From positions 13,763,257 to 13,827,256 of the forward strand of contig NC_135156.1 of NCBI RefSeq assembly GCF_050948215.1: 64,000 bases of DNA, given 5' to 3'. The notes beneath the pieces were generated by a model that saw nothing but the letters and a program-made list of their open reading frames with translations, searched no databases and was not told the DNA's origin. The stretch's first letter is position 1, and each line of letters begins with the position of its first letter. This DNA comes from Halictus rubicundus. Lineage: Eukaryota; Arthropoda; Insecta; Hymenoptera; Halictidae. This document shows positions 32,812 to 44,880 of this stretch, piece after piece. Made by a program: the position numbers and the translations under genes.

Positions 32812-35080
32812 TACAGACCCCCACATTGACACTACACCCTCTCCTCTTCCGCCATCTTTAAGTTTCCGCCTTTCCGTGCCAGCAAATTGCCCATAACTTC
32901 ACCCCAGTAACAAATTATTCAAAACTTTGCACCCGACACTTTTGTACAATTGTCGAGGACGAAAGCTTAGTCGCATCGTGATTCGAAATTTTCTTTTTGC
33001 AATTTGTAAGGGATGCAGTCGAGTAATATAATTTTTTTTTGTTATGCGTGCTTTTTGGTAATAAAATTTATACGTACAATAAAATATAAATTTATCGTTC
33101 GAGCAAACAACAATTTCATAATTAATTTAATCAACCGTGTCTAGGTCATATGCAATGGCCCCTTTCCATTTACCACAAAAGCACCGCTACAACTCGATCC
33201 CAGAACCAGACACTATTTATACCTCGATAAACTAATCTTGTTAACACTAATTGCTTAACAGCGTTACATCGCGCTCGATAAATGCTCGACCAGCAATTAA
33301 CGCAGCGCACAATAAAAAAACAATATCATGCGTGATATTTTTACAACAATGCCGAACATGTATGTTAAACAGCAACGCAATGATCTAGAAAATCAGAAAA
33401 TAGGATCATTAATAAACATTGCATGCGCATTCCACTTGCATATTAAATCGTCTAGAAAAACTCAAATGTCATCCACGTAAAATCTTTTTCCCTGACTTCG
33501 CAGTTCCCGGTAGAAATAAAACCGAACTCACCCCCTGTCGGCAAATAATTCGTGCCACTTTCCGCAGCGGTTCGTACGAACTCAGCGGCACGATTCAACT
33601 GCTGCTGGCGCACCAGCCTCGAGTCAAATAGGAAAAAGAATTCCTACAGCACAATCGATGCGTATCACTCGTAAATGTTCACCGGGAGCGAATGAAAGGG
33701 GTCAGTGGTCGGTATTAGGGTGTCGAGTGCATATTTCCTTCGAAAATCGAAGGGGGTGTCGCGTGACTATCGATGGGGATAGGCCGGTTCCCGTGCACGT
33801 TTTTCTTCGATTACACGGCTATTCGATAAATAGTGGTTTACCGGGCCGGCTGCATAAATCGACGACCCAGTGGCGCGCTGGTTCGCGAATCCATATTCAT
33901 CGCACCGAAGTGCATAAAATTACGATATAGACAGAGCACACCGGTGCGGTGCCGCGGCGCGTGTGTACGCACCGTGTTGCGGTGCCGGCTTACGTTCACG
34001 TGTCAACGTGGACGGGCTGAATTATGGGCTCCTCGATAAATCTGATAGCGATTAATACCAGCGCGAAGTGAACCGAAGGAGAAACCGAAATATACAGTCC
34101 CTGGAAAAAGTCTTGAATCCTCAGCCGCACCCCGCGGCAATTTAGTACAATTTTCTCTGCTTCTCAACAGGCACGAGGCTACATTTTCATTAAAAGCACA
34201 GATCAAAAAGTTACAAAGTAGCAACATCGTATTTTCCTCAGAATTCCAACAATTTTTTCAAAAATTTTTGCGCACATCACGAGTAAACTAATTTTTGAAA
34301 AGGCTCAGGACGTTTGACCTTTTTAACGTGATTCTGTTTTGAAGGTACTCGGGACACTTATGTGACAGACTGTACATAGAAACGCACATCTTAATTCCCC
34401 CGTGCTCCCCCGCACGAAATCGAATCGAATTAATTAATGCAGCCGGCCCTCGAAATTTATTCTGCCGATTTTCGCGTTTCTCGCCCGACAATGCGAAATC
34501 ATTCCGGCGCGGGAAACTGTCTGATCTACGAGGACTGTTTTAGATAATGCGTTCAAGTCTAGTCGGACCGTAATGAGTGCATGAGTGCCGCATAAATGGC
34601 CCCTTGTTTGGCCGATGCTAATGGTGTGGGAAGTATAATCGTTTGTGCAATCGTTTCAGTCACGATCGCTGATTTCAGAGTTTTAATGAAAGATATGCTT
34701 ATCGCCCTGCATTTCAGGTCGTTTTTCCCTCGTTCTTTTAGTATCGCGTTTTCTTCGTTTGGATTTCGTGAGTTGAACTAGTGGCTCTTTCCTTGCATTT
34801 GTTCTTACGTTCTTCGCTTTAATAAAAGAAAACAATGGGAGCGTTGTTGGAAGAGGGCAATTCTCTTACAGCGAGGGCAACGATATTAAACGAAATATTT
34901 ATTCAGCAAGAATTTCATACACAAACAAAATATAAATATCAAAATTTCGATCACTTTATGATTCAGTATTTTCGAGTATATTTCGTAACAATATTTTATG
35001 AACGGCGATGTACACTGATCTCATGAAAAATGTTTCATGCGAATCTTGAAAAAAATTCTAGTACAATATTTCACTTTGTC
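32812..35080. other. Unassigned DNA, no gene recognised
   Basis: AT-rich from 32880 to 33420, CpG-rich from 33500 to 34080, and AT-rich again from about 34150. Only short overlapping frames (up to 90 codons) occur. Nothing recognised. Confidence 0.5.
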
Positions 35081-35267
35081 TAGGGTAAGGGGTTCAATTA
35101 CTGTGCCTATATTAATTATACTTATTTTTAAAGCATAAAAAATATTAAAAAAGAGGTATATAACATACATATTAACTGGTTTTTAATATACATTACGATT
35201 TTAAAAATAAGTATATTTAACATAGTGCACAGTAATAGGTGCCGCCACAGTTGGGTCCCTTACCCTA
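35081..35267. mobile_element. TA-flanked MITE with GGGTAAGGG ends
   Basis: The left end TAGGGTAAGGGGTTCAATTA and the inverse of the right end TAGGGTAAGGGACCCAACTG share their first 11 bases. A second inverted match, ACTGTGC and TATACTTATTTTTAAA, follows further in on both arms. The whole 187 bp could therefore fold into one long imperfect hairpin. TA at both borders suggests a Tc1/mariner-type target site. The interior is AT-rich and non-coding. No second copy was found in the window. Confidence 0.8.
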
Positions 35268-37984
35268 AATATATTTCCCAATTTATTGATCAACTTTTGT
35301 GTCAATCTTCACATTCTCTTCATTCTTCTGTGATGTTTAAGCACACGTCGAACCAAAAATGCAGCCTTGAAGAATGTACGAGGTATCCATATCCGACAGA
35401 ACAAAATAACGGATTAGTTGTTTATCGAAGGAGTCACGTAAGCTGTTCGTCAAACAGCTTCGGGGCCGGTTGAAATGATTTCAAGAATCACTCTCGATAA
35501 GTGTTATCGGGGTATCGCATGCCCGTTCGAAGTAAAACAGGATAGCGAAAACGGCCCGAAAGGGAAAGGGCTTCTCGCGGCATTGTCGGGCGAGACTTGA
35601 AAAACAATTCCGCGAAAAGTTTTTACGTCCGATCGCGCATCTACGGAATGCCGGAGTCGATAAAGGCAGCGATTGCAACATTATCGTCGCGTACATTACA
35701 AAATTATTTACGATCAATAATTCCTTATCTTGTACTGCGGCGGCCATTAACGGGGCCCACTTACGACTTTACTGGCTGGCGCAGCGTATTACGGACTGCT
35801 CCCAAGTATAATAAGTGTTTCTGTACGGACGAATACTCGCGCAAGACATTCGGAGATCAGACCCGAGAGAGAACGAGAGAGAGAGAGAGAACCCAGCAAA
35901 AATGACAGTCACCTGAAAAATCGCCGGCGGATCGAGCTCGATCGTTAAACGGAATTACCCCGCGTCCTCGAGACGTTCCGCGTACGTACGATCAATCTGT
36001 CTCAGAAGAAACTGCCGCAGATCCGACTAGATTAAACCCGGCGATTATTTGCTCCTCTTTCTGTCGCTCTTATTAAATCGGAACGGCTGCTCGACGAGGT
36101 TCATAACGCCGCAAACGGTTCCGGTAAAAGAACCCTACAGGACGTTCAACAAATCGCGTAACAGAATCCGAGAGCCACTTAAAAATAAAACACAGGAAAT
36201 TTCTTTTCTAACATATATACGACCGCCATTTTTCTCTGTTCTATAAAGAAACTATCGTCTTTTAGAGTTCACGTTTGTCTCACGCCTTTTGGACGGCTCT
36301 GTACATTTTTCAAATAAAATGCAATTTTTATGGAATAAAATGAAATGATGGAACTCAAATATTAATATAAATGGAGTGTGTAATAGGAGGAAATAATTGA
36401 AAGGGGGACGTTGTTTTCGAGGCGCGTCGCTTATGGTCAAAAGCGATTAGGACGATCGAGGACTGAAGAGCTACAGGTCTCTGACAACGACTTTCGTTTT
36501 AGAACCGATTGCGAAAGACCAATCGCCACTGACTCACAAATTCTTCATCGTTGACATAAAGTAGCGCTCATTCGTCGTCAATAATGAAACGAGTTCCACG
36601 GACCGATATCATGCACGCGAGGAGAGGATTTCAATCTGTCATAAAACTCAACTTTCCCCATCGGAATTCCTCAAAAGTATTGGAACGATCAGTCCATCTG
36701 CCCTTTGGGATTCTTTACGACGTTACACTTGTGGTAATAAAACTGTTTACTTTCAACCGCCGACGCGACGGTGTCCTCGAAAGAAAATCTCGGGGCGTTA
36801 ATCTACGTCAAAGAAACGCTGTCCTTAAATCAATTCCAACAAGTTGATCTCTACTGCACCGTCCTCTTCGCGCATCTTGTCGTCCTTCAAAATTATTTAA
36901 AAAATTAATCTATAATTCTCCTACTTTTTAAATGCTGCGATTCTACATATTCTACATTGTGTTTCTCAACATCCTCGATGAAGAAAAGTGCATCATTTCT
37001 ACACGAAATTCCACACTTTTTTTATCCTACAGAAATATTTTAGAACAAATTTATAATTTTTCCATCTTCCTACATGATTTCTCTGTGAAACGTTAGAGTC
37101 AGAAAAATCAAACACAAATCCCATACATCCTGTTGCCCTTTGTGAAAACTAATTCTTCAGTGAACAAGAATGAATCCGTAAGGGCAGAAGTTAATTTTAG
37201 ATGAAAACGGGTTGTGCAACGGTGTCGAATAATTTTTTAAAGATCGACGGCCTTTACAGCCGAGGTCGAAAATTTTCGGATCGCTCCGGAAAGAACGTCA
37301 TGACACTATCGAGACTGGAAGCCAGAAAATGGAGGCTCGGTGTGCGCGAGTCGTGTGCCACGTAGAATGCCGCGTTATTGGCAAGAAGCATGCGATACCC
37401 GCAAAACATGCATAAATGCATAGCCGTCTCCCAGATGCGCGGGGATACCGACGGAGATCCCCCGGTCCGACAAGACCAGCCACCCCTTTTTGCTCCCTTT
37501 GCGCAATCCCTAGCCCACCCCGCACCCTTCTCCCACCCTCCCCGAACCGACCGGTATTCCTAGGCGGTCTTGCTCTGCCACCCCCGCAGCCAAACCGATT
37601 CGCTCGCGGGAGAAAAGCTGTCTTTTTCGATATCGCTGGTCATCCTGCCTGCTGCCAGTCCCTCAACCACGTCTTTCGACGTGTCAATATCGTTCGAAGA
37701 GGTCCAGCAAAATTATTGCCCTCCAAGCAACTCGAATTTCGAATTTTCAACGCACACTTCGAGCATCGTCTTCCTCCACGAACGATGCACCACGATTTAC
37801 GAATTGGACGGAGACAATTGAAACCTTCACGAGATTTTAGATTTTCTTACATTTTTCAATGCTAAAACACTTGATCGATGCCTAACGCGGTTCATTCCAA
37901 CTAAACTTTTTTAATAGTTAGGTTAACGCCGGGTAACTAATCTTTCCTAAAAATGGCACTCAGACGAACCTGTTTTAAATTCTA
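35268..37984. other. Unassigned DNA, no gene recognised
   Basis: Mixed composition with a short GA run at about 35866-35890 and pyrimidine-rich sequence at 37480-37560. Frames of up to 149 codons (37416-37865) overlap others and have no recognisable domain. Confidence 0.5.
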
Positions 37985-38233
37985 TTAACCCTTTGCACTC
38001 GAGTGGTGACTCTGATGCACCACTAGAAATTATTGTGGCATTATTTCAAAGAAATTACAAAAAATATTACGAAATATTTGTTACATTACAAAATTTCTAT
38101 ATAATAGATTACTAAACATTTAATTATTATATGTGGTAATCGGATTAGTTTCGTATGAATAAAATGAAAATATTCCAAGACGGAAGAAAAATTTAGTTTT
38201 AGAATGAAAATAGCGCCGAGTGCAAAGGGTTAA
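37985..38233 (+). mobile_element. TTAA-flanked MITE, CCCTTTGCACTCG family, copy 1
   Basis: TTAACCCTTTGCACTCGAG at the left and CGAGTGCAAAGGGTTAA at the right are near-perfect inverted repeats with exact TTAA borders, 249 bp apart. A near-end hairpin, AGTGGTG facing CACCACT, lies at 38001-38023 next to the left terminal repeat only. The interior is AT-rich and co-linear with 44637-44880 (shared TTACTAAACATTT-like, TTTCGTATG and GGAAGAAA boxes). TTAA plus a terminus starting CCC is typical of piggyBac-type elements. The link is an inference, as no transposase is present. Confidence 0.85.
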
Positions 38234-39039
38234 GTTATAAATTATATACACCTGCTGCCTATAACAGTGAAGAAAATAGTAAGAAAGAATTAATTCGCCG
38301 TGAACAAAAGAATGTTTTGAAACGGTTCTCTCGAATTGTTTTTTTAGAAGAAAACGCTTCCATGAAGATTATTTAAAATATTTAGATTAGAACGTGCTGC
38401 GAAGGAGATTTCACGCGAGGATTAAGAAATGATCGAGCGTCGATCGTCATTCGGCAAATTCTACTCTCAGCTCCGAACAAGCTTATCTGCACGGTATAGG
38501 CAGCATACCCAAGAGCAACAGCAACGATTTTACGTTCCGAATGCACACCACGTAGAAGGTTCGCCGCAAACGCGATCAGAAACAACCGACAGTAACGCTA
38601 ATCGTCGATTCCTCGCGGGTATCTGCTAAGCAATTCGCGCAACAATTATCCTTGCCTGCAAGGACCAATGAAATCCGCGTGGAATATCGTTGGATCACCC
38701 CCGCTGCCGTTCTCGTGATTTGTAGTGATAATAAACATGAATTGTTCTGATAATCGTCTGATAAAATTGTCACTGTTCGTTAATATATTAGGTACACCGA
38801 TAAATAATCCGGTTTCGGTTGTATTAATGCCCGTTTCCGGGTCTAGATTCACCCAAAAATTCATTCAAAAATCTGTTCACCCTTTGACTCATCCAAGAAA
38901 ATGGTAAAAATGTCCAAAATTAAGAGAAAAATAGTCGACTATTATTTTGAACCAATTGGCACTAAACGCAAATGAAATGAAAACACCTGAAGCTATTTAA
39001 ATGTTATCAATTAAACTTCACTGGGATCCATCCAAAAAA
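38234..39039. other. Unassigned DNA, nothing recognised
   Basis: AT-rich to mixed. Short overlapping frames only. Confidence 0.45.
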
Positions 39040-39412
39040 TTAAATAGACCTCCTAGCAACTATGTTAATAAATCCAATCATTTAAAAAATTGAATAAATA
39101 AAATAAAGTAAAATCTCTCCACAGTTCAGAAACATTTTCCCAAAATTTTTGGCAATCAAACGATAATAATGATCGCCAAAAGTGGTTTGCCTTTCAACAA
39201 AAACTAAAAAATTAGCCTTTAGAAGGTACCTCTAGAAGCATAAATAATTTCTTCTAGCTGTTTTAACAGATACAATCATTTTTCAAATTCAAGACAACCT
39301 ACATTCCACCTCATAGCAGAAATAAAATAAATAAAAACTTTCTAAAGTTCAGAAACATTTTCCCAGAATCTTCAGCAACGATAATCGTCAAAAGTGGTTG
39401 TCCCTTTAATGA
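39040..39412. repeat. Tandem duplication, period about 223 bp
   Basis: GTTCAGAAACATTTTCCCA starts at 39124 and again at 39347. Each copy is followed by a GATAAT...TCG(C)CAAAAGTGGTT phrase and preceded by an AAATAAAATAAA phrase. The copies have diverged through indels. AT-rich and non-coding. Confidence 0.65.
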
Positions 39413-40267
39413 ACCTAATTCCCAAAGCACTTACCCCACGTTGTACACCACAACAGGGTGTCGGATCTACCTGCAGAAGCGAATAGACTGTTATCACGGT
39501 TAAACGAAACGGACGAGTTAACTCGTCGTTTCCAGTTAACAGTCACGCATAATCCTATCGGCAAAGGATTAATCGCTGTCTCTCCTCGAGCCGACAGTGA
39601 ACCGTTAGCTTCGAGCAGCAGGAAATCATTGTGCGGAATCCTTGAAGAACCCCGAGACATCCGAGAGGAGGTAGGAGACCAACCGAGAGGGAGATGGAGA
39701 AAGACGAAGGCAATTAGCACACGCTTGCTATGCGAGCCGCGAACAGGTGGCTCGCGATCGCGAAATTCCTGACGCTTAGGCGCCTCCCTTGATTGGCAGC
39801 TGATGCTCCTACGGCTCGAGTTTTCTCAAGGCGGTGTGCATCAAACGATCCTCTGTAACGACCGCCACGTGAAGACACTGCCTAACATCGGAAGCTTTCG
39901 GTTTTGCCTGGCACTTTCCCACGCGCGAGCCGCATTGCATTGCGGGGACAAGATCGATTCGTCGAATCGAATCGCCGATTCTTCAAATGCCTCTTCCCTG
40001 GCGCCAGCACTTTGATTATGGCGATTCCCGAATGCCTGTCGAGATAGCGTGATCCCGCGGAATTAGATTCTTCGGGCAATCTTTGTGAAACTTCTTTCTT
40101 GTTCCCAAAAATATTGAATTCTGTTGGGTGTTAAGATGTTGCATTTAAAATCCACCTACATTTTTTATGTTAGAAAGGAACGTACCAATCAGACATTTTG
40201 GAAGAAACTAGTTTGTAACAACATACTTGGTAAAAAGAACCAATAAAGTCGGCAGTTGGAAATATAT
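39413..40267. other. Unassigned DNA, CpG-containing
   Basis: Frames of about 100 codons on opposite strands overlap (39415-39772). No domain was recognised and no repeat was found. Confidence 0.45.
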
Positions 40268-40414
40268 GTAACACTAGAACTGCCGAACCCTAAACGAGAT
40301 AGATTCCTTGACAATAATAACAGGATTTTATTTTTATGGTACCAGAATAACTTCAGGAATTGTAAAAGACAAAATCTGAAATCCGCAATTTCGGCTCGGT
40401 AGTTCTACTGTTAG
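40268..40414 (-). mobile_element. TTAA-type MITE, CACTAGAACTACCG family, short copy 3
   Basis: The left end GTAACACTAGAACTGCCG and the inverse of the right end CTAACAGTAGAACTACCG are family termini. Each border differs from TTAA by one base. The length is about 147 bp. The left part matches the left part of 50983-51225 (CCTAAACG, AATAATAACAG), so it has that element's orientation and has lost part of the interior, including the near-end palindrome. Confidence 0.7.
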
Positions 40415-41179
40415 TTGAATACAGTATTTACTCTGTTCCAAATTCCTAGCCGATAAAAGTCCCAGAAGTATCCCCACTGCCGCGAGATACACCGCTGATA
40501 ATTAACCAGAATCAGCGAACCATATTCAATACATTCCAGAGGGTGGTTACACTTCAATTTGACAGTCTCGAGTTTCCACCGAGAAGAGATGCTCTCAGAA
40601 ATGATGTTACAAATTTTTAATGAATTCCGCCGGCCCATGCTTCAACGTTCGTAATTATGATGCTGTGCATACATTCGCAGCAATTAGCCGGGGCGAGTTC
40701 AGGCTGTCGCTAATGAAACGTCGTTATAGTTGTCACGGGGACTGCGCGAAGACTAACAAGAGCCGCGCACGCTGGAAATGTTTATCTTGTCACAAATCGA
40801 TTGGAGCGGTTCTCCGCCGCGGCTTAATTAAATTTACCTCTTATCTCCGATCGAGACTATACTCCCGCTGCCGGTGTACGCAGCGTTGCGTACGTCTCGC
40901 GAATATCGTTCGGCGAACACCCGCGACGTTCCTACCCGCGGCTCGTCAGACCTCATTAATTGAGAAATTAATCCTCGATAATTGTCCTTTTTGCGCCAAC
41001 CCTTCCGATCGTTCTCGCTGTCCTCCCTCGTTCCTCGTTCGCCCCTTACACGTCGACGATCTTCCTACAAACTTTTACATTCCTCGCCTGTTCTTCTTCA
41101 CACCTTCACTCGAACACAACCTCTTAGATTCCTATTAACAAATTTCGAATTAATTCACAAAATTGATTCCTTCGGTGAT
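40415..41179. other. Unassigned DNA with a 172-codon frame
   Basis: The plus-strand frame 40620-41138 begins in ordinary DNA and includes several Cys residues (CHGDC, KCLSCH). The Cys spacing does not match a zinc-finger family I know, the frame ends next to the satellite, and there is no supporting splice or start context. It is described here but not called as a gene. Confidence 0.4.
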
Positions 41180-41832
41180 TTTTCTCTATTTCGTCCCTTA
41201 CTCTCGTCCATTAAAATGCTTTCTCTATTTCAACCCTGACTCTCTTTCGACAAAAATAATTTTCTCTATTTCATCCCTCACCTTCTCCCAATGAGTGCCT
41301 TTTCTATTTCAACCCTTACTGTCTTCCAATAAAAGTGCTTGTTCTATTTCATCCCTGTCTGCCTTTCAACAAAAATATTTCCTCTCTTCCGTCCCTTACT
41401 CTCTTCCAATAAAATGCTTTCTCTATTTCAACCCTGACTCTCTTTCGACAAAAATAATTTTCTCTATTTCATCCCTCACTCTCTCCCAATGAGTGCCTTT
41501 TCTATTTCAACCCTTACTGTCTTCGAGTAAAGGTGCTTTTTCTATTTCATCCCTGACTCCCTTTCAACAAAAATATTTCTTATATTTCATACCTTAGTCT
41601 TTTCTAATGAAAATGCTTTTTCTATTTCATCCCTCATCCTTTCCCGGTCAAAATAATTTTCTCTACTTCATCCCTCACTGTTTTCCAACAAACAGCTTTT
41701 CTATTTCATCCCTTACTGTCTTCCAATAAAAATGCTTCTTCTATTTCATCCCTTACTGTCTTCCAATAAAAATAATTTTTCTATTTCACCCCTTGCTCTT
41801 TTCCAATAAAATATTTTCATCCCTTACTCTCT
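41180..41832. repeat. Satellite array: 40-bp monomers, 198-bp higher-order unit
   Basis: The monomer of 38-41 bp has the form TTTCTATTTCATCCCT(T/C)AC followed by TCTTCCAATAAAAATGC. A landmark CTATTTCA starts at 41225, 41266, 41304, 41344 and 41423. A five-monomer block is repeated at a distance of 198 bp (for example TTTCGACAAAAATAATTTTC at about 41245 and 41443) with high identity. After about 41600 the monomers continue without clear higher order, to about 41832. Pyrimidine-rich on the plus strand and non-coding. Confidence 0.92.
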
Positions 41833-42973
41833 TCTCTCTCCATTCTTTTGTGTTCGCGTAAACCTTCCTTTCCCATCGTGCGTTTCTTTAAATATTTAAA
41901 AGAATATAAGAATTAAGAATTCCTTTCAAGCACAATTTAAATGCTGCAACTTCTTCGAATTTTCCAACAAAAATCAAGCAAGAATTTTCTCCTTCTATGT
42001 TGACATGTAATTGGAAACGAAGAAAAGAATAATTGTAAAATCTTCGCAATATTTCTCCGAAATGAAATTAAAACAAACACGACTACCATAAATGAGCGAA
42101 ACGATTGACCAGTACAGGAATCGAAAAATTGGAAAATCAGCGAGGACGCGTATAGACAATCGAGGAGCTTCGATACAAGGTATGAGTAAGGCCGGCGCAA
42201 TGCGGTCCGACAGGAACGAGAGGAAGAAGGATTCCGTCGGTTCGGTTGATACTCGTTTTTCGCGCTTATCTTTCCCGCCGGCTCGAGTGCTATCGCGAGG
42301 TATCTGTCTTGCCTTTCGATCACCGGCGAATACTTTCTCGCGAACGCGCCATTTTCGCGGCGATTACCGTGGCTCTGAGGCACGGGTGTACGTACCCGAT
42401 TCGCAGAAACGAGGCTTCCCTTCGTCATTGTCAGATATAATAGAGGATTATTTCTCGATATTATTAATGGCGGAGCGGCCGACCGGCGGCCTCTGTTCTG
42501 CGGCTAGATAGGCGTGCAAGGCGTCGTGTATCGATATCGCAGGCCGATAACTGTTGCGACGAATGAGGGAGTACAGACACGGCTCGTCCATTACACCACT
42601 TAAGAAAGTCGCCGGATCGACGGGCTCGTGAAACAGCTCGTGGCGAAGCATGGTTGTGTTGACTCATCGTGTCATATACTGCTGCCGGATGCTACGTGGA
42701 AAACCGGTATCCGCTTCGTTCTTTCTGCCGTTTCGATGATTCGTGGAAATTCGCCGTTTCTGTCGATGTTCGTTCATTTCTCTTCTTCTTCTTCTTCTTC
42801 TTCTTCGACCAATTGATCGTAGCCGTAAAAACGGCGACATGAAAATTTATGCTGAAACTCGGCAGCATTTCTGTGTGACAATCGTCTGTGTTAAGAAATG
42901 ATTGCATTCGACTTCTTTGCACGCTGTTAACTCAATTTTTAATACTGAAGCTTCAAACTTTATGTGTGAAAAC
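41833..42973. other. Unassigned DNA with (TTC)n run
   Basis: A TTC trinucleotide run lies at 42780-42806. Frames of 139-163 codons on opposite strands (41937-42511) overlap each other and have no recognisable product. Confidence 0.5.
42780..42806. repeat. (TTC)n microsatellite
   Basis: Nine TTC repeats, read as poly-Ser or poly-Lys in overlapping frames. Confidence 0.95.
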
Positions 42974-43070
42974 TAAACTGCGGAACATTATGCAAAATAA
43001 AAATAGCCCTTTCATTTCTTTTTTTAATTGTTTCAATTAGCTGAAACTAAGACATTAAATCCGCAGTCTA
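42974..43070. mobile_element. TA-flanked MITE, GACTGCGGA family, minimal copy
   Basis: TAAACTGCGGAACATTATGC at the left and AAATCCGCAGTCTA at the right are inverted ends with TA borders only 97 bp apart. The left arm continues AAAATAAAAATAG as in the copies at 12374 and 62667. It is the shortest two-ended copy in the window. Confidence 0.75.
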
Positions 43071-44636
43071 GTGATCATTTATATGGACGAGTAATTCTGA
43101 TTTTGTACGAAATTATGGCGGCCTCCGGAGGATCGAGAGTGTTAAAAATCGCTCGGTCGATCATCGCGAGTCGAAGGGGATCGTTCCAGTAATAACAGCG
43201 GGGTTCTCTCGATCCTTTATTCCCCGGCGGCGCAGACCAACGCCAAACATTTGTACCGTCATTTGTGGTTAATGGCCGCTACTTTCGTCGGGTCAGGTGA
43301 CGTCATTAATCATCGCGATCGTCGGCGTCATCGCGAGAAGGCGGACAGCTCGTATAAGGTGTTTCAAGTTAAGGAGTGCCTGTGGATCGCGTCCCGTACA
43401 CGCGTCCGTTTGTGCGCGACCGGCCAGATATCGATCTCGATAATTGAATCGAGCGATCGGGGTGCCCCGCGGTGCTCGATACGTCCCTGCGCCCTCCTCA
43501 CCTTCCCGTTTTTAATCGCGAACCTTGTGAGAACGCCGGAACCCCTCGCGATCATGATCGAATTGCTGAAATCCATCCGTTTGTACCCTTGTTAACGCTC
43601 CGCGGAAAAACGAGCGAAAAACTTACAATTAGAAGAAGTTGATGAAATTCTGCAGAAATCCCCTCCTGCGGAGGATTTTTCAACATTCTCCAAACTTTTT
43701 ATTTTTATTTAGACACTGGTGCATTTGATCTCGAGAGGATTAAGTGTAATTTGAACAAATGGAGGCTTGGTAAGAAATGCATTTATAAAAATGTAAGCTT
43801 AATGTTAGGTTCATAGATGATTGTAAATCAATTTTAGACTTGTAGCACCTAGATCCTTGAAATTTGGGAGCTTGAACCTTGACTTTGGAATTTTTCGAGT
43901 TTAAAAGCCTTGCTGTGAAAATTTACTGAAAATACTGGCTAATTAACATCTGGTAGTCAATTAATATTTAATACCTTGAAAACTGGAACTGAGAATCCCA
44001 CAATCCAGTATCTAGCAATTTCCTAAGTTAAATGACACACCTTGCAAGTGAAACTTCCGGATCCTCCGATCTAGAATCCCAAAATCCACAATAATATCCC
44101 TCAAGAAAATTAGAATCCTGTGACCCAGAGTCCCAATACCCAAATCCATACTACTCAACATTGCAACCTACCGAACCGGACTAGTATAGCAATTGTAAAA
44201 AGAATCCCAGTCCCGGGGACCCATGAAAGAACACGGTGGCGAGCCGTAAAACAATTGGCGCGATTTTGGTTCCGCGACTTCCGATACAGGCGATAAACTA
44301 GAGAAGAAAGGGGGTGCACAGTGGGCATTGGGGTTGCCCACCCTGTTCTGATATTTACGGGCTACAGCCTGCCGTTCTCGCCACCCTTATCGGCCTCTGC
44401 TAGAATAGCTGTGCAGCTAGGTGCATCGTACACAACTGCACCCCTGCTGATCGGCCATCCGACTCGCCAGAATTCCTCCACACCCGCAGGACACTCTGAT
44501 GCATCTTGAACCTACGTTGAGGTTTACCTTCTCAGAATCCAATAAAAACGCTGTCCAATCGTAACTTGCTAATTTCACTACAGACATGATGTACATAGTC
44601 CAGGTTCCTCAATATTGGTGCATCACGCCCTTATAA
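43071..44636. other. Unassigned DNA, no gene recognised
   Basis: CpG-containing to about 43600, then AT-rich. From about 44000 to 44180 words such as AATCCCA, ATCC and TCCAG recur loosely without a fixed unit. Nothing recognised. Confidence 0.45.
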
Positions 44637-44880
44637 TTAACCCTTAGCGCTCGAATGCTGAATATAAGGCGCCACTAAAATTTACTATATCGTTACTCAA
44701 AATATTTTTTACATTATTAAATTTGTTTGTATTTAATAAATTACCAAACATTTCAGCATTGCACGAGTAAATTCCACCATTTTCGTATGTATAACATGAA
44801 AAATACATATATAGAAGGGAATTATTCTAGGTCGGAAGAAATGTTTTGGAGTTAAAATAGCTTCGAGCGCAAAGGGTTAA
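44637..44880 (+). mobile_element. TTAA-flanked MITE, CCCTTTGCACTCG family, copy 2
   Basis: TTAACCCTTAGCGCTCGAAT at the left and TTCGAGCGCAAAGGGTTAA at the right, with exact TTAA borders 244 bp apart. Internal boxes are co-linear with 37985-38233. The near-end palindrome is decayed here (TGCTGAATATAAGGCGCCA occupies its place), so the hairpin is intact in only one of the two copies. Confidence 0.85.

Noticed and set aside
40620..41138. 172-codon frame with several Cys pairs, a possible zinc finger
   Set aside because: Cys spacing (CHGDC, KCLSCH) does not form a known finger, His/Cys partners are missing and nothing supports a start or splice site.
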